This document shows, piece after piece, positions 1 through 11,299 of a stretch of 64,000 nucleotides of DNA. The translations under genes were made by a program, and so were the position numbers. The stretch spans positions 86,522,001 to 86,586,000 of the forward strand of contig CM032233.1 of the NCBI GenBank assembly GCA_019009955.1, in the 5' to 3' direction. The notes below the pieces were generated by a model that had not been told where the DNA came from, did not search any database, and saw nothing but the letters and a program-made list of their open reading frames with translations. This DNA is from Riptortus pedestris (Eukaryota > Arthropoda > Insecta > Hemiptera > Alydidae). Numbering within the stretch: the stretch's first letter is position 1; every line of letters starts with the position of its first letter.

Positions 1-271
1 CACACACACAATACAAATGCAAATATCTCGGTTAATATTCAAGATACAGAATAAATGTATAGAAGAATATTTATAGTAAAATTTATTTTCAATAAGATTG
101 ATTATATACAATGTTTCGATCCGACGCATAATAACGGAGATATTTTGAATTTTCAAAAATCCCCCTCTAAACCCCCGATGGATGGATCGATGGACATTTG
201 AGGAAATTTTTTAAAACTCGTGTCATGAGTACGACCTCAATAACTGATTTCCCTTAAGGGAAATCTGCTAA
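1..271 (+). mobile_element. HINE-like element, 3' portion
   Basis: This is the 3' part of the main repeat family of the window. It reads through the internal block (CGGTTAATATTCAAGATA, then ATCCGACGCATAATAACGG, then CCCCCTCTAAACCCCC) into the terminal block (GGATCGATGGACATTTGA, GAGTACGACCTCAATA) and ends in the palindrome TTTCCCTTAAGGGAAA followed by TCTGCTAA at 271. The central microsatellite and the segment to its left are deleted, so CCCCCGATGG joins directly to the terminal block. The element runs off the left edge. Confidence 0.75.
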
Positions 272-594
272 ATTGATTATCCCCATCTCTTACTACCAAG
301 TAGTAGTGGGGTTTCATGAAAACGGAAAACGCAAAATTCTAACTTCACGCAGACGCTGCGATATCTACACATATTTTCCACGAGCTGAAATATTAAACAC
401 TCATCATCTCATCTCACAATCCTTGCTCTATTTCTCCCTTAATAAGAATCCCAGCGTAATAGGAATTAAAATGTTAACTGGAAATGATATGTTTATCGAG
501 TGAGGTACTTAAAGTGAAAATTTGCGACATGAGTCACTTCACGAAAAGAAAATCTAATAAAAAGGTCCTCATGAGTAGAAATGGGGGTTTACAA

Positions 595-1128
595 AAGGCT
601 AAAACCAAAATAAAAACAAATAACTTGGTTAATATTATAACACATATATAGGACAGCAGTTGTAGAAACTTAAAATTTGAGAAACATTGGTTATACAACA
701 TTTTTTGATCCGCCTCATAGTAACCGAGATACTTTGAATTTCAATTATAGCGCCAAATTCAGCTATTACCTAATAAAATCTTTAGATTACACGATACAAA
801 TAATAACCTTATAGTTTAGAAGAAAAAATTCTTAAATAACGATGACAAATATTTCCACATTACTCACACAGTAAATATTTAATGAATACATGTTTGATAC
901 ATAATCTTGGAAATAAGATGCTCAAAGACATAACAGCTTATTGTTAAGGTAAATAGGAGTGGGAGTTTACTCAGGGCGGAAAACTACAAAATGCAAATAC
1001 CCCGGTTAATATTCAAGTGAAAATATGTATATGACAACATTTATAGGAAACTAAATTTGCAGTAAGTTTGGTGGCTGGGAGAAATTTCGAATTTTTGAAA
1101 GTCCCCCTCTAAACCCACCTTAAGCTTA
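595..1128 (+). repeat. two diverged internal units of the HINE-like family
   Basis: Two degenerate copies of the family's internal module lie head to tail (about 595-760 and 955-1128). Each has the phrase for TTGGTTAATATT or CGGTTAATATTCAAG, a 'TTTATAG...AAATTTGCA' segment and, in the second, CCCCCTCTAAACCC. No terminal sequences are present. The second unit is cut by the fold-back element at 1129. Confidence 0.55.
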
Positions 1129-1502
1129 ATCGGTGAATGTTTCGATTTGACTCATCCCTTATCCGTAAAATGCACAAATCTTTATTTCCGAAACGGCCAA
1201 TTTTATTGAAAAATGCTGCGACATAAAGGTTGTATCCAACGAAATTATTTTTGAAACAAGTCTACGGGGAAAGGAATGGATACTGAAATAAAATAAAATT
1301 AAAAAAGTATTTAAAACACTTTTCTTTTTTTTTTTTGTCATTTCAGAATCCATTCCTTTTCCCGTAGACTTGCTTCATACATAAATTTGTTTGTCTACAA
1401 TTTTTATGTCGCAGCATTTTTCAACAAAACCTGACGTTTCTAAAATAATGATTCGTGCATTTTACTGCTAAAAGGGAGCGTCAAATCGAAAAAGTGACCG
1501 AT
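1129..1502. mobile_element. fold-back (long inverted repeat) MITE
   Basis: Two arms of about 150 bases face each other around a spacer of about 55 bases. The left arm begins ATCGGTGAATGTTTCGATT and includes AAAAATGCTGCGACATAAA and CAAGTCTACGGGGAAAGG. The right arm carries the complements (CTTTTCCCGTAGACTTG, TTTATGTCGCAGCATTTTT) and ends TCGAAAAAGTGACCGAT. There is no ORF. The family is not recognised. It sits inside HINE-like sequence. Confidence 0.7.
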
Positions 1503-1678
1503 ATAAACTCGTTTTAGAATTTAATTTTCTTCTAGAATCCGTTATAAAAAGTATGGCATTCTTATGGACGTTCCACAGTTATGATCGCTGGAGAGGTACT
1601 GGAGAAGGTTACGAGGTTGAATATGGACTGAAAAGATTCTTCAGGGGTCACAGATATGGCACACCAAGTCTCAGCCTT

Positions 1679-1802
1679 TTAGCAGATTTCCCTTGAGGGA
1701 AATCAGCTATGTAGGTTGTACTCATGACGGAACTTTTGAAATTTTTCTTCAAATGTCCATCGATACTACCTAGTAGATGACGAAAATGAGGTCCGTTCAA
1801 AA

Positions 1803-1892
<90 letters not shown>

Positions 1893-2307
1893 CTGTTACC
1901 GCTCTAGCGGTCGCAATTTTTGTTTGATCGTTACCAAACTCGATATTTAGTCGTTTTATGTAAAAAGAAAGATCAAGTTCGTTAATGGCTGAAATCGTAC
2001 CAGGGGGGGGGTGTTTAGAGGGGAGGATTTTCGAAAATTCGAAATATTTCCGTTGCTATACGTCAGATCGAAAAATTGTATAGAATCAATCTTATTGCAA
2101 ATTAAATTTACAATAAATATTGTTAAATACATTTATTCTCTATCTTGAATATTAACTGAGATATTTGCATTTTTATGAAATCTGGGCGGATAACGGATGA
2201 GAGTTTCCCGCCAAGAGCTAGGTCAGCCGTTTTCTTAACTGTTCGGCTCTCGTGAAAAACTTCACGTGGGAAATCTGCTTAGTTTAAGCAGCCCCTGCGT
2301 GACGGAC
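1679..2307 (-). mobile_element. HINE-like element, near full length
   Basis: Read on the minus strand this copy has every module: the 5' end GTCCGTCACGCAGGGGCTGC, the subterminal GCAGATTTCCC, the internal A+T block, the C-run block, the core ACCGCTAGAGCGGTAACAG, a long (TA)n/(GT)n tract (about 1804-1893), the terminal block and the 3' hairpin ending CTGCTAA at 1679. It is about 630 bp with no ORF. It makes a useful reference copy for the family. Confidence 0.8.
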
Positions 2308-2373
2308 TTTTATTAATATATACAATTGGCGATTTTAAGGGGGTGGCACGGGAACATGGGGAAACCCTGTGTA

Positions 2374-2376
<3 letters not shown>

Positions 2377-2424
<48 letters not shown>

Positions 2425-2436
2425 TGAAGGGAAATC
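2377..2436 (+). repeat. (TA)n tract with truncated HINE-like 3' end
   Basis: A (GT)n/(TA)n tract runs directly into CGTGAAGGGAAATCGGCTAAAA, which matches only the right half of the 3' hairpin and the terminal CTAA. All sequence normally between the microsatellite and the hairpin is missing. Confidence 0.45.
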
Positions 2437-2839
2437 GGCTAAAATAAATGGCAGGTGAAAAGTTTAAAAAAAACAACTAGGAAAATAATGTGGAGGAGAT
2501 TGGGACGAGAGCTGCAATGTTTACATTAGACAGAGACAGGAGTGTGAAATTCATTGGAGTTGGCATAACGAGGTTGACGAGCAAATATTGGCAGGAGCGC
2601 CGGTCCGCTGCATGTCGAAAGCCCCCCAGGATCTACTGAGTATTGCTCGTTTAACATGCAGCGCTCTGAAACGGCTAAGTTCAAACCGCTCTTTAATACC
2701 CTCAAACCACCAACGGCCCTTTCTACATTCAACGAAGCGATTCATCAAATAGAACGCGATAATGAAGATAACTCATATATACTCACTAACGGAGGAAAGC
2801 CCTTTTAACATTCAGCGATTCATATCACATATGTATATT

Positions 2840-4177
2840 TGTCTGTTGACGCTCTAGTGGCCTCAATTTTTATCTGATCAACACCGAACTAGAGTTATAA
2901 ACTAAAAGCCAATCGTAACGCAGTACTGGAAGTCAAATTTCCTAATGGTGCGGGGAGTTGAGTCCTCAAAGATTGAGGATCTAATATAAAATCACTATCT
3001 CCATTTTAGCAGATTCAGAGTAAATCAGCTATTGAGGTTTTCGAAACATTGCCTCAAATGTCCATCGATCCTACCTCCAGGAACATGAAGTCCGTTCAAG
3101 ATTGTATCTTTATATATTTTTGTCCGTTACCGCTCTAGCAGTTGCAATTTTCGTTACCAAACTCGATATTCAAACGTTTTATGTAAAAATAAAGATCATG
3201 TCGTTAATGGCTGAAATGGGACAGTGTGGGGTCGGGGGAGAACTTCAGAACTCTTTCTGAAATCGAAAATGTTTATTTGATCCATATCTATTTTTAATCG
3301 TTTCATTCAACACTAAAGTTCACCGTCATTAATAGCTGAAGTCGGACCAGGAAGGGGTGGATACGAAAATTTATTACGAGTCGGGTCGAAAAAAGCTGCA
3401 GAACCATCTTGTTTATCTACAGTCACCCTACAATTTTTGGTGTATACATTTCTACAAGTGTCCATCCATCATTCCAAGGAGATGACGAAAATGTAGTCCG
3501 TTCAAAATTATAAATATATTTGTCTGTTACGGCTCTAGCAGTCACAATTTGTGTTTGCTCGGTATCAAACTCATCAATATTTAAACCATTTATGTAAAAC
3601 AATATATCATGTTCGTTAACGGCTGAAATCAGAAAAGTGGGAAGAGGGAATTTCGAAAATTCAAAAAATGCCCTTTATTATACGTATCGAAAAATTGTAT
3701 AGAACCAATATTATTGCAAACGTAATATTATATAAATGTTTTCAGTTGTTATCTTCAATATTAACTGATATATTGGCATTTTAGCAGATTTCCCATAAGC
3801 CCATGACGCAGATTTTGTAATCATGACGCGATATTCGAAAAATTCATCAAATGTCCATTGATCCGGACGTTTTACATTTCAGCCTTCAGTAAACCTCCAC
3901 TTTTAGTCATTGCACTTTAATAATAAGAGATTATATCATGAAACGTCTTATTCTAAGCTTAAATACCGAATATTGTTTTCAACGGAATTTTATTATGCGA
4001 GATACATACAAATAGTTAGTGTGATGACGTTATCTTTTAAGATTTGATTGACCCCTCGACTTCAATTCTACTCATCGGATTTTCTTTTTGTAAATATAGA
4101 ATATATGCTGTGATGAGATCAGTAGTGTATCATTCCAACATGTGGGAAATCTGCTAAGCTTATGCAGTGCGTGACGG
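2840..4177 (-). mobile_element. compound HINE-like elements, minus orientation
   Basis: A minus-strand 3' end (TTTTAGCAG at 3004) is followed by a terminal block, a short T/A tract, the core and C-run block, and then a second terminal block (AAGTGTCCATCC near 3460) with its own core and internal module. It finishes with the 5' sequence GGGAAATCTGC...GTGACGGA-like at 4150-4177. A third fragment (GTCTGTTGACGCTCTAGTGG) lies at 2850-2990. The organisation suggests tandem or nested copies partly collapsed by deletion. Confidence 0.6.
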
Positions 4178-4702
4178 ATACTGTAATTTATGATTAATCA
4201 GAATAATTTTTATCTCAAACACTCAAATTTTAGTAATCCAAGAACTGAAGACGGGGGGCTATCAGCAGAACGTATTTGCATATATTTCGTATAATTAAGG
4301 TCTCTTGAAAACAATGTTTGATATTTAAGCTTCAAATAAAGTGGTTTATTATATAGAGAGTAATGTTTATGTGATGAGTAGGCGTGGGGATTTGCTGAAG
4401 TCTGAAAACTTAACAATGCAAATATCTCGGTTAATACTCAAGATTAAGAATAAATGTATGTAACATTTATAGTACATTCAATTTGCAATAAGGTGGTTTC
4501 TACACAATTTTGCAAGCCAACGTATAATAACGGTGATATTTTGAATTTTCAAAATTCTTTCCCTCTAACCCCCCCTCCACTACTTGTCCGATATCATCTG
4601 TTAACGAACTTAATCATTAATTTTACATAAAATGTTTAAATATTAAACTCGATATTTGGTTACGATCAAACCAAGAGTTGCTACCGCTACAGCAGTAACA
4701 GA

Positions 4703-4755
<53 letters not shown>

Positions 4756-4855
4756 GAACGGATCGCATTTTCGTCATCTCCTAGTTATAATCGATAGACA
4801 TTGGTGGATATTTAAAAAAAAAAATAGCTTATTTCCCTTAAGGTAAATCTGCTAA
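4178..4855 (+). mobile_element. HINE-like element, plus orientation, 5' truncated
   Basis: This copy starts in the internal 5' half (CTGTAATTTATGATTAATCAG) and has the CGGTTAATACTCAAGATT module, the C-run block, the core with GCTACAGCAGTAACAGACC, a (TA)n tract at 4708-4750, the terminal block and the 3' end AAATCTGCTAA at 4855. It abuts the minus-oriented compound element, giving an inverted join. Confidence 0.7.
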
Positions 4856-5487
4856 AATGGTTGTCATGTAGATGGAGGTGAAAATATTTTGATTTTCCCG
4901 TTCTAAGACTGATAATTCAATTTCATTCCTCAGAAATTCTGATGTATGTTCACAGCTAGTACCAATCAGCTGTGATGCCAAAAAGGGAAAAAATAAACAT
5001 GAGTAAAACCGGAATACCCTGCATGATTTATGTTGAAGCCAACTAAGTAAGTATTCACGGCATACAAATTTAGTAATGAAATGCATATTAAATGTATTTC
5101 ATAAATCCATTTCCAGAAATTGAAATAAAAATCAACAGAGCGAGAGAAAAGGTCCAGGACTAAGCCACAGAAAATTCATAAATTAAGACAAAAATTCAAG
5201 CGCTAGCGCAGTCAGCAAGAGCCTTGAATAAAAATGGCAATCTCGATCGAGGAAATGTCAAAAACTAATCCAAAGCCAAGTTATTATTTACGAATCTTCA
5301 AGAAAATTTATAACAGCCGGCATAAAGATTAATTCATTTTTGTCTTTGAAGTAATACCCCTTCCTTTCGAATAGTCAATAATGGAAGTAATTGAATTAAT
5401 AATAAATATGAGATTGGTTATGTGAAAAAATAAACCAAAAATACATTGTAATATCCAAAAATCATTCATCCACAAATGTTCATAGGT

Positions 5488-7336
5488 ATTACATGAGTAC
5501 AACCTCACTAGCTGATTTCCCTTAAGGGAATTTCGTAACTTACTTAGGAGATGATGAAAATGAGGTCCATTCAAAATTATATATATACTAGCTCAGATAC
5601 CCGGCTTCGCTCGGGAATTCATTTGAGGCTGAATGGTGATGGTATATTTTTGGCAAGGCTTTACTTTGCACAATATTTTGACATTTACCCGTTCCAGTGT
5701 TTAGGGTTAATACCCGTTGTTGGCATTTGTTAATAATAAAATTATTTTTTTATGTAAGACTTCACTGTCCTGCATATTGTCATATTTCCCGTCTCCTGTG
5801 CATTATGCATAGATTTGAATTATTAAGGAGAAAATATTGACATACATTTGGCATAATTTTTTCAGGTCAGGTACCTGGTAGTTCATATCGAAAAGAAGTG
5901 TTGAGCAAATTTCTCTAAATAACAAAATAAACAACTTTTGTTATGTGCATATTTGCCGAAAATGCAATAGGAAACGAAATATCACTATTATTAATTTCAG
6001 GCCTTCCTTATAACCCCCACTCCTGCCCGTCCCTAGAAATGTTAGTATAGCTTATTATAATGAAGGCGTTAGTAGTAATTCACATGCCGAGTTTGGTTTA
6101 ATTCGGTTGAGTCTTTAGTGCCAAATAAAATTGTGGACTCCCGCTTTAGTTTATAGCGGATAACTCATTTATGCTTCCGTATACGGCAAAAGTGCATATG
6201 ACAAAAGTTACTTTAAATAACAAAATAAACAACTTTTGTTATGTGCATATTTGCTGAAAAAACAATAGAAAACGAAATATCGCTATTTTTAATTTCAGGC
6301 CTCCCTTATAACCCCCACTCCTGTTCGTCTTAGAGAATATTAATATAGCCTAAAGTCTAAGTTGGGCTAGTAGTAATATACATACCAAGTTTCATAAAAT
6401 TCGGTTCAGCCGTTTATGCGTGAAAAGGTAACAAATAAACAAACAAACAAACAGACACGAAAGAAACAAAATGCAGTTATGGTGTCTATGACATGTGAAA
6501 CGAAAGGTATCGTGAAATTTCGCGAAAAAAATCAATGTACAGACAGAGGTTACAATTTTATATATATAGATTACCACTCTAGCGGTTGCAATTTTTGTTT
6601 TACCTTTGCCTAACATGGTATATAAGTGTTTCATCCAAAACTAAAAATCAAATTCGTTAACGGCTAAAATCATTTAAATATCTCTGTTATTATACGTCAA
6701 ATCGAAAACTTAGAGAAAATAGAACCAATCTTATAGTAAATTTAATTATATATAAATGTTGTTATATACATATTTTCTCTAATATGAATATTAATTGAGA
6801 TATTTGGATTTTTTTCTAGTCATGTCATAATAACAATAAGCTTTTATAACATGAACTTCTTAATTCTAAGCTTTAATACCAAATATTGTTTTCAAGAGAC
6901 CTTTATTATGCGGAATACTTAGAAATTCGTTGTGCGATGACGTCATCAAATAATATTTTATATTTTTGTTTCGAAAATGTTTATTTGATCTATACCATAA
7001 TTGATATTCAACCGTTTCAGTCAACATTAAAGATCATATTTGTCATTGGCAAAAATCGGGACAGGAGTAGGGTAGGGAGGTGGGTTAGAAGAGAAGGAAT
7101 CTGAATATTCAAAATATCTCCGTTATTATGAGGCGGGTCGAAAACTGCTATAGAACCAATCATGTTAAACTATTAATGCTCTACAATTGTTCATCTGTGC
7201 ATTTTTTCGTAACTCAAATACTAAATGAGTAATTCGTACCTTCTGGTTTTCAGTCAGAATTTGTGGTGAGATGAAATCACCAGTGTGTCATACCAACACG
7301 TGGGAAGTCTGTTTACGCAGTCCTTGCGTGACGGAC
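5488..7336 (-). mobile_element. HINE-like element split by an RTE-like insertion
   Basis: The left part (5488-5586) is odd: a plus-oriented 3' end (GAGTACAACCTCACTAGCTG then TTTCCCTTAAGGGAA) joins a minus-oriented terminal block (TTAGGAGATGATGAAAATGA). After the insertion at 5587-6571 the minus-oriented element resumes with ACCACTCTAGCGGTTGC, two internal modules, and the 5' end GGGAAGTCTGTTTACGCAG...GTGACGGAC at 7336. A (GT)n tract follows at 7392-7430. Confidence 0.65.
5587..6571 (+). mobile_element. RTE-like non-autonomous retroelement
   Basis: It starts CTAGCTCAGATACCCGGCTT with a CCCGGCTTCGCTCGGG hairpin. Near the 3' end it carries CCAAGTTTCATAAAATTCGG TTCAGCCG followed by an AACAAACAAACAAAC run, a signature common in arthropod RTE-type elements and their SINE-like derivatives. 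It ends in a TATATATAGATT tail. A segment of about 130-180 bases (ACAAAATAAACAACTTTTGT through CTTATAACCCCCACTCCTG) occurs twice, near 5925-6050 and 6215-6345, so the copy carries an internal duplication. No reverse transcriptase ORF remains. A second copy is at 40367. Confidence 0.55.
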
Positions 7337-7389
7337 GATTTAACAACTCCAATGAAGCCGAAATATACAGAAAAAGAGCAGATACATAG

Positions 7390-7432
<43 letters not shown>

Positions 7433-7738
7433 GGTGCGCCTGTTGAATATTCCTCAGATATTATTGTTTTAGCAGCGAAACAATAAAGACAAGAAAAGAA
7501 AACTTTATATTCTGTGAATTTTTATTTTTCCTTCACCCGATTAGCCTCAGTACCATGAAGTGAGCTTTAATTTAATACTTTTTAATTTTATTTTCCTTTA
7601 CTTCTGGCCCCACAAGTTAAGTGGCTTACCTGCAACCTTTTAGAGTTCTGTACTAATCTCTTTACTAAAAACCAGCGAAGAATTTTCAACTCTCATTTTA
7701 ACGTGTTTATATACATTTGTGTACAAATTCATCAAAAA

Positions 7739-8259
7739 TAGTCCGTCACTCAGAGGTTGTGTAAACTAAGCAGATTTCCCACATGAACTTTAACAATAGA
7801 TAACTCTACATAGCGGTAACACAACACCACCGAAAATATTAAGTGAATAAATACAAACGATAATAAGAAACCTCCAACGGGAAACAAACAGTTCTTCCAA
7901 CTTCTTGCCGGAAAGAAAAAGAATTACTGCAATATATCTTAATATAACGTATTAATTTGATTGAAAACTATTTACTATATCTAGTACTGTACTTTATAAT
8001 GAATCAGAATAATTGATATCTCAATGAATCAAATTTAAGTAGTCCAAAAACTTAAGAAGGGGGGGCACCAGAACATATTTGCGTGCATCTCGTAGAACAA
8101 ATGACTCTTGAAAACAATATTTGGTATTTAAGCTTCAAGTGATGTGTTTTATTACATGGCCGAGTATTGTTTATGTAACATGAGTAGAAGTGGGAGTTTG
8201 CTGAAGGTTGAAAACTGAAAAATGCAAATATCTCGGTTAATATTCAAGATAGGGGGGAA

Positions 8260-8303
<44 letters not shown>

Positions 8304-8588
8304 ATATTTATAATACATTTAATTTTCTATTATACCCGTATCTATACATTTCTTCGATCCGACGTATAGTAACAGAGATATTTCGTATTTTCAAATTTCT
8401 CCCCCTCTAAATCCTCCCCCCTCCCCATGGTCCGATTTTAACCATTAACGAACTTGATTGACCATTGACGAACGGACCTCATTTTCGTCATCTAGTAGGT
8501 AGGATCGATGGACATTTGAAGAATAATTTCGAAAATCGCGTCATGAGTACGACCTCAATAGCTGATTTCCCTAAGGGGAACAAGCTAA
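7739..8588 (+). mobile_element. HINE-like element, full-length long version
   Basis: The 5' end AGTCCGTCACTCAGAGGTTG and subterminal AAGCAGATTTCCC are followed by a 5' region seen in few copies (AACACCACCGAAAATATTAAG, GGAAACAAACAG), a GGGGGG tract, the internal module and a (TA)n tract (8258-8302). The C-run block is next, then the terminal block and a damaged hairpin (TTTCCCTAAGGGGAACAAGCTAA). The length is about 850 bp. No ORF longer than about 70 codons is present. Confidence 0.7.
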
Positions 8589-8593
8589 ATCTA

Positions 8594-9386
8594 GCCACGC
8601 AGGGGTTGCTTTCAATAAGCAGATTTCCCTCGTGCTGGTATTCCCTACTGATCTCATTCTCTATTTCTTAAAATCCTATGACTAGAAGTGTGGACTTACT
8701 GAAGGATGAAAAAAAAAAAAGTACGAATAACTCGCTTAGTATTTGAGTTGAGACAAAATGTATAGAGAAACAATTATAGAGCATCAATAGTTTAACAAAA
8801 TTTGTTCCATAACATTTTTTGATACGACTCATAAGGGAAATATGAATTTTCGAATTACCTGTCTACCTCAGCCTATTTATCGGAAGCATTAGCCACTACC
8901 TAATTTGATCTTTCGTGTTGAATAAAACAGTTAAATATCGATTATGGTATAGATTAAATAAACTTTTTTGGATTAAGAACGTAGAATCTTAAATAATGAC
9001 ACTACGTCTTTGCATGTACCTCACGCAGTAAAAGTTCAATGACAACGATATTTGGGTCTAAGCTTCCAAAAAAATGGTTCATGATATAAAAACTTATTTT
9101 TATATGACATTTTCAGGCGTGGGGGTTTACTGAAGACTGAAAACTAAAAAGTGGCAATATCTCAGTTAATATTCATGATAAAGAAAATTTGTATAAGTCA
9201 ATATTTACAGGCAATTACGTTTTCAATAAAATTGGTTATATATAACTTTTCGATTCAACGTTCGATAACAGAGATATTTCGAATTTTCCAGTCAGATTTC
9301 AGCCTTTTTTACATGAAACACATATATATCGAGTACGGTATCGATCAAACATAAACTGCAAACGCCAGAGCGGTCTCAGACTAATA

Positions 9387-9444
<58 letters not shown>

Positions 9445-9577
9445 CACACACACACACAGACATACATATATAATTTTGAACGGACCTCATTTTCGTCATC
9501 TACTAGGTAGGATGGATGGACATTTGATGAAATTTTTCGAAAATTGCGTCATGGGTGCAGCCTCAATAGCTGATTTC
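8594..9577 (+). mobile_element. HINE-like element in tandem behind the preceding copy
   Basis: A truncated 5' end (CACGCAGGGGTTGCTTTCAATAAGCAGATTTCCC, 8596-8629) starts six to eight bases after the previous copy ends. Internal modules follow at 8690-8870 and 9110-9300, then a (TA)n/(CA)n tract (9384-9460) and the terminal block. At the 3' end only the left arm of the hairpin (AGCTGATTTCCC) remains, fused to CGTCACACAGGTCTTGTG, which resembles another 5' end. Confidence 0.6.
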
Positions 9578-9941
9578 CCGTCACACAGGTCTTGTGTATA
9601 GTATGTAAATTTCCTAACAGCTTCAATCCCATGCTGATGACTCTAAACCCACATTCAGCTCTGCTCTACCTGTAATAATAAGACAATGTAAACAGGACTT
9701 GAAATTTAAGCCGTCCATCTGATGTTTATTCATACAGTTGCTTAATGTGAAAATCTCATTAACAGAAGTGATGTTAGCTAAAGGCTGAAAACTAGAAAGA
9801 CAGATAATAGTTAACTGTTACAGGAAACTGTATAGAACAAATATTGCATGATATTACATTTCCATTAATATTTGTAATATCACACTTAACAGATATCTGT
9901 TATAAGAAATTAGCGTTTGAGGTTACATATATTAAGCGATT

Positions 9942-10063
9942 TTACCGGATTTCCCTTGAGGGAAATCAGTTATTGTGGTCGTTATCTTGACTCGAGTTTC
10001 GAAACATATCTTCAAATGTCCATCGTTCCTACCCAGGAGAGGACGAAATTGAGTTCCGTTCAA

Positions 10064-10107
<44 letters not shown>

Positions 10108-10583
10108 CTGTTACCACTCTAGCGGCCGCAATTTTTGTCTTATCGTTACTAAACTTGATATATAATCGTTTTATACAAAAAGAAAGATCAAGTTCGTTAA
10201 TGGCTGAATTCGGACCAAGGGGAGAGGGGGGGGGGTTAGAGTGGGAGAATTTCGAAATTCTTAATATCTCCGTTATTATGCATCGGATAGGGGAAAAAAA
10301 AGAATAGAACCAATTTTATTGAAAATGTAATGTTCTATAAATGTTTTTATGTACATTTTTTCACTATCTTGATTATTAACCGAGATATTTGCGTTTTTTA
10401 GTTTTTGGTCTTTTGTAAACTCCCACTCCTACTCATCTCATATTAACAATATTCTATTATGTTATGAAGCACTTTATTTGAAGCTTAAATACCAAATATT
10501 ATTCTCATTGAACTTTTAAGTTTTGAAATAAATGCCAATACGTGGGAAATCTGCTTAGTTAACGCAGCCCCTGCGTGACGGAC
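9942..10583 (-). mobile_element. HINE-like element, full-length short version
   Basis: Minus-oriented copy of about 640 bp. It has a 3' end variant TTACCGGATTTCCCTTGAGG at 9942, the terminal block, (TA)n at 10066-10103, the core GTTACCACTCTAGCGGCC, a G-run block GGAGAGGGGGGGGGGTTAGA, an internal module, and the 5' end GTGGGAAATCTGC...GCGTGACGGAC at 10583. Confidence 0.75.
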
Positions 10584-11299
10584 TTTTTCCATTAGGTCTC
10601 TTTGACGGACCCCTGCTGTTAATTAAAATAGTTATGAACAAAATATACCCAAATACCACCAAATAGGGGAGAAATGAACGTGAGGTTGTTTGCATACTTA
10701 CGGCAGGCGATGTTTATTGGATATTGGGCAAATAAACAAAGACATCCATGCCCAGTGCTCGTGTAACCGTCCATGAATTCCCCGACCATGGGAAATCCCA
10801 GACACATGCACACTAGGCCGTGTTTTTTTTTTGTTGTTTTTTTATTTATTTATTTATTTTATTTTTTCTAATCGGCAGACGATTAATGTTTCGTAAATAT
10901 CATATAACTGTATAAGTTCACTATGTGGAGCTTAAAGGCAAGTTTAGTGTGTTTGATTCAATTTCGGTTTGCTCTAGTGAACATAGGACCGGGCAAATTT
11001 TGTTGTAGGAACGCTCCATGAAAATACATATTAACACTGCAGGGTAGATAGACCTGATTTTCAACAAAACGGGTAAATTTGGATCACTGACTTTCCAGAA
11101 GGTTGATTACTGAAGTTTTTTAACTATTGCTGTGTGATCTTCATTATTAGCGATAGAAAATCGCATTTAAATATTTTCCTTCACTAATATTATCGCATGA
11201 TGATATATTATCACAAAATCATCCATTATTACTCACCTGTGAAAGAATTGTGGAACCCTTGTGCAGGATTACACACACAGACACAGACAGTAAAATCTT
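10584..11299. other. unassigned stretch without a recognised gene
   Basis: On the minus strand 10813-10703 there is a slightly GC-richer open stretch (CLGFPMVGEFMDGYTSTGHG...) ending next to GCC|GTAAGTATG, a good splice-donor match. I do not recognise the protein. It could be an isolated exon or a captured gene fragment, or chance. The rest is A+T-rich with a poly-T/TTTA run at 10821-10867 and no signal I can name. Confidence 0.2.

Noticed and set aside
7271..7486. ORF rich in CVCVCVCV
   Set aside because: Translation of a (GT)n microsatellite; not a protein. The same applies to the ORFs at 11718 and 34716.
9299..9499. ORF rich in YIYIYIYI
   Set aside because: Translation of a (TA)n tract inside a HINE-like copy. 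The same applies to many other frames in the window.
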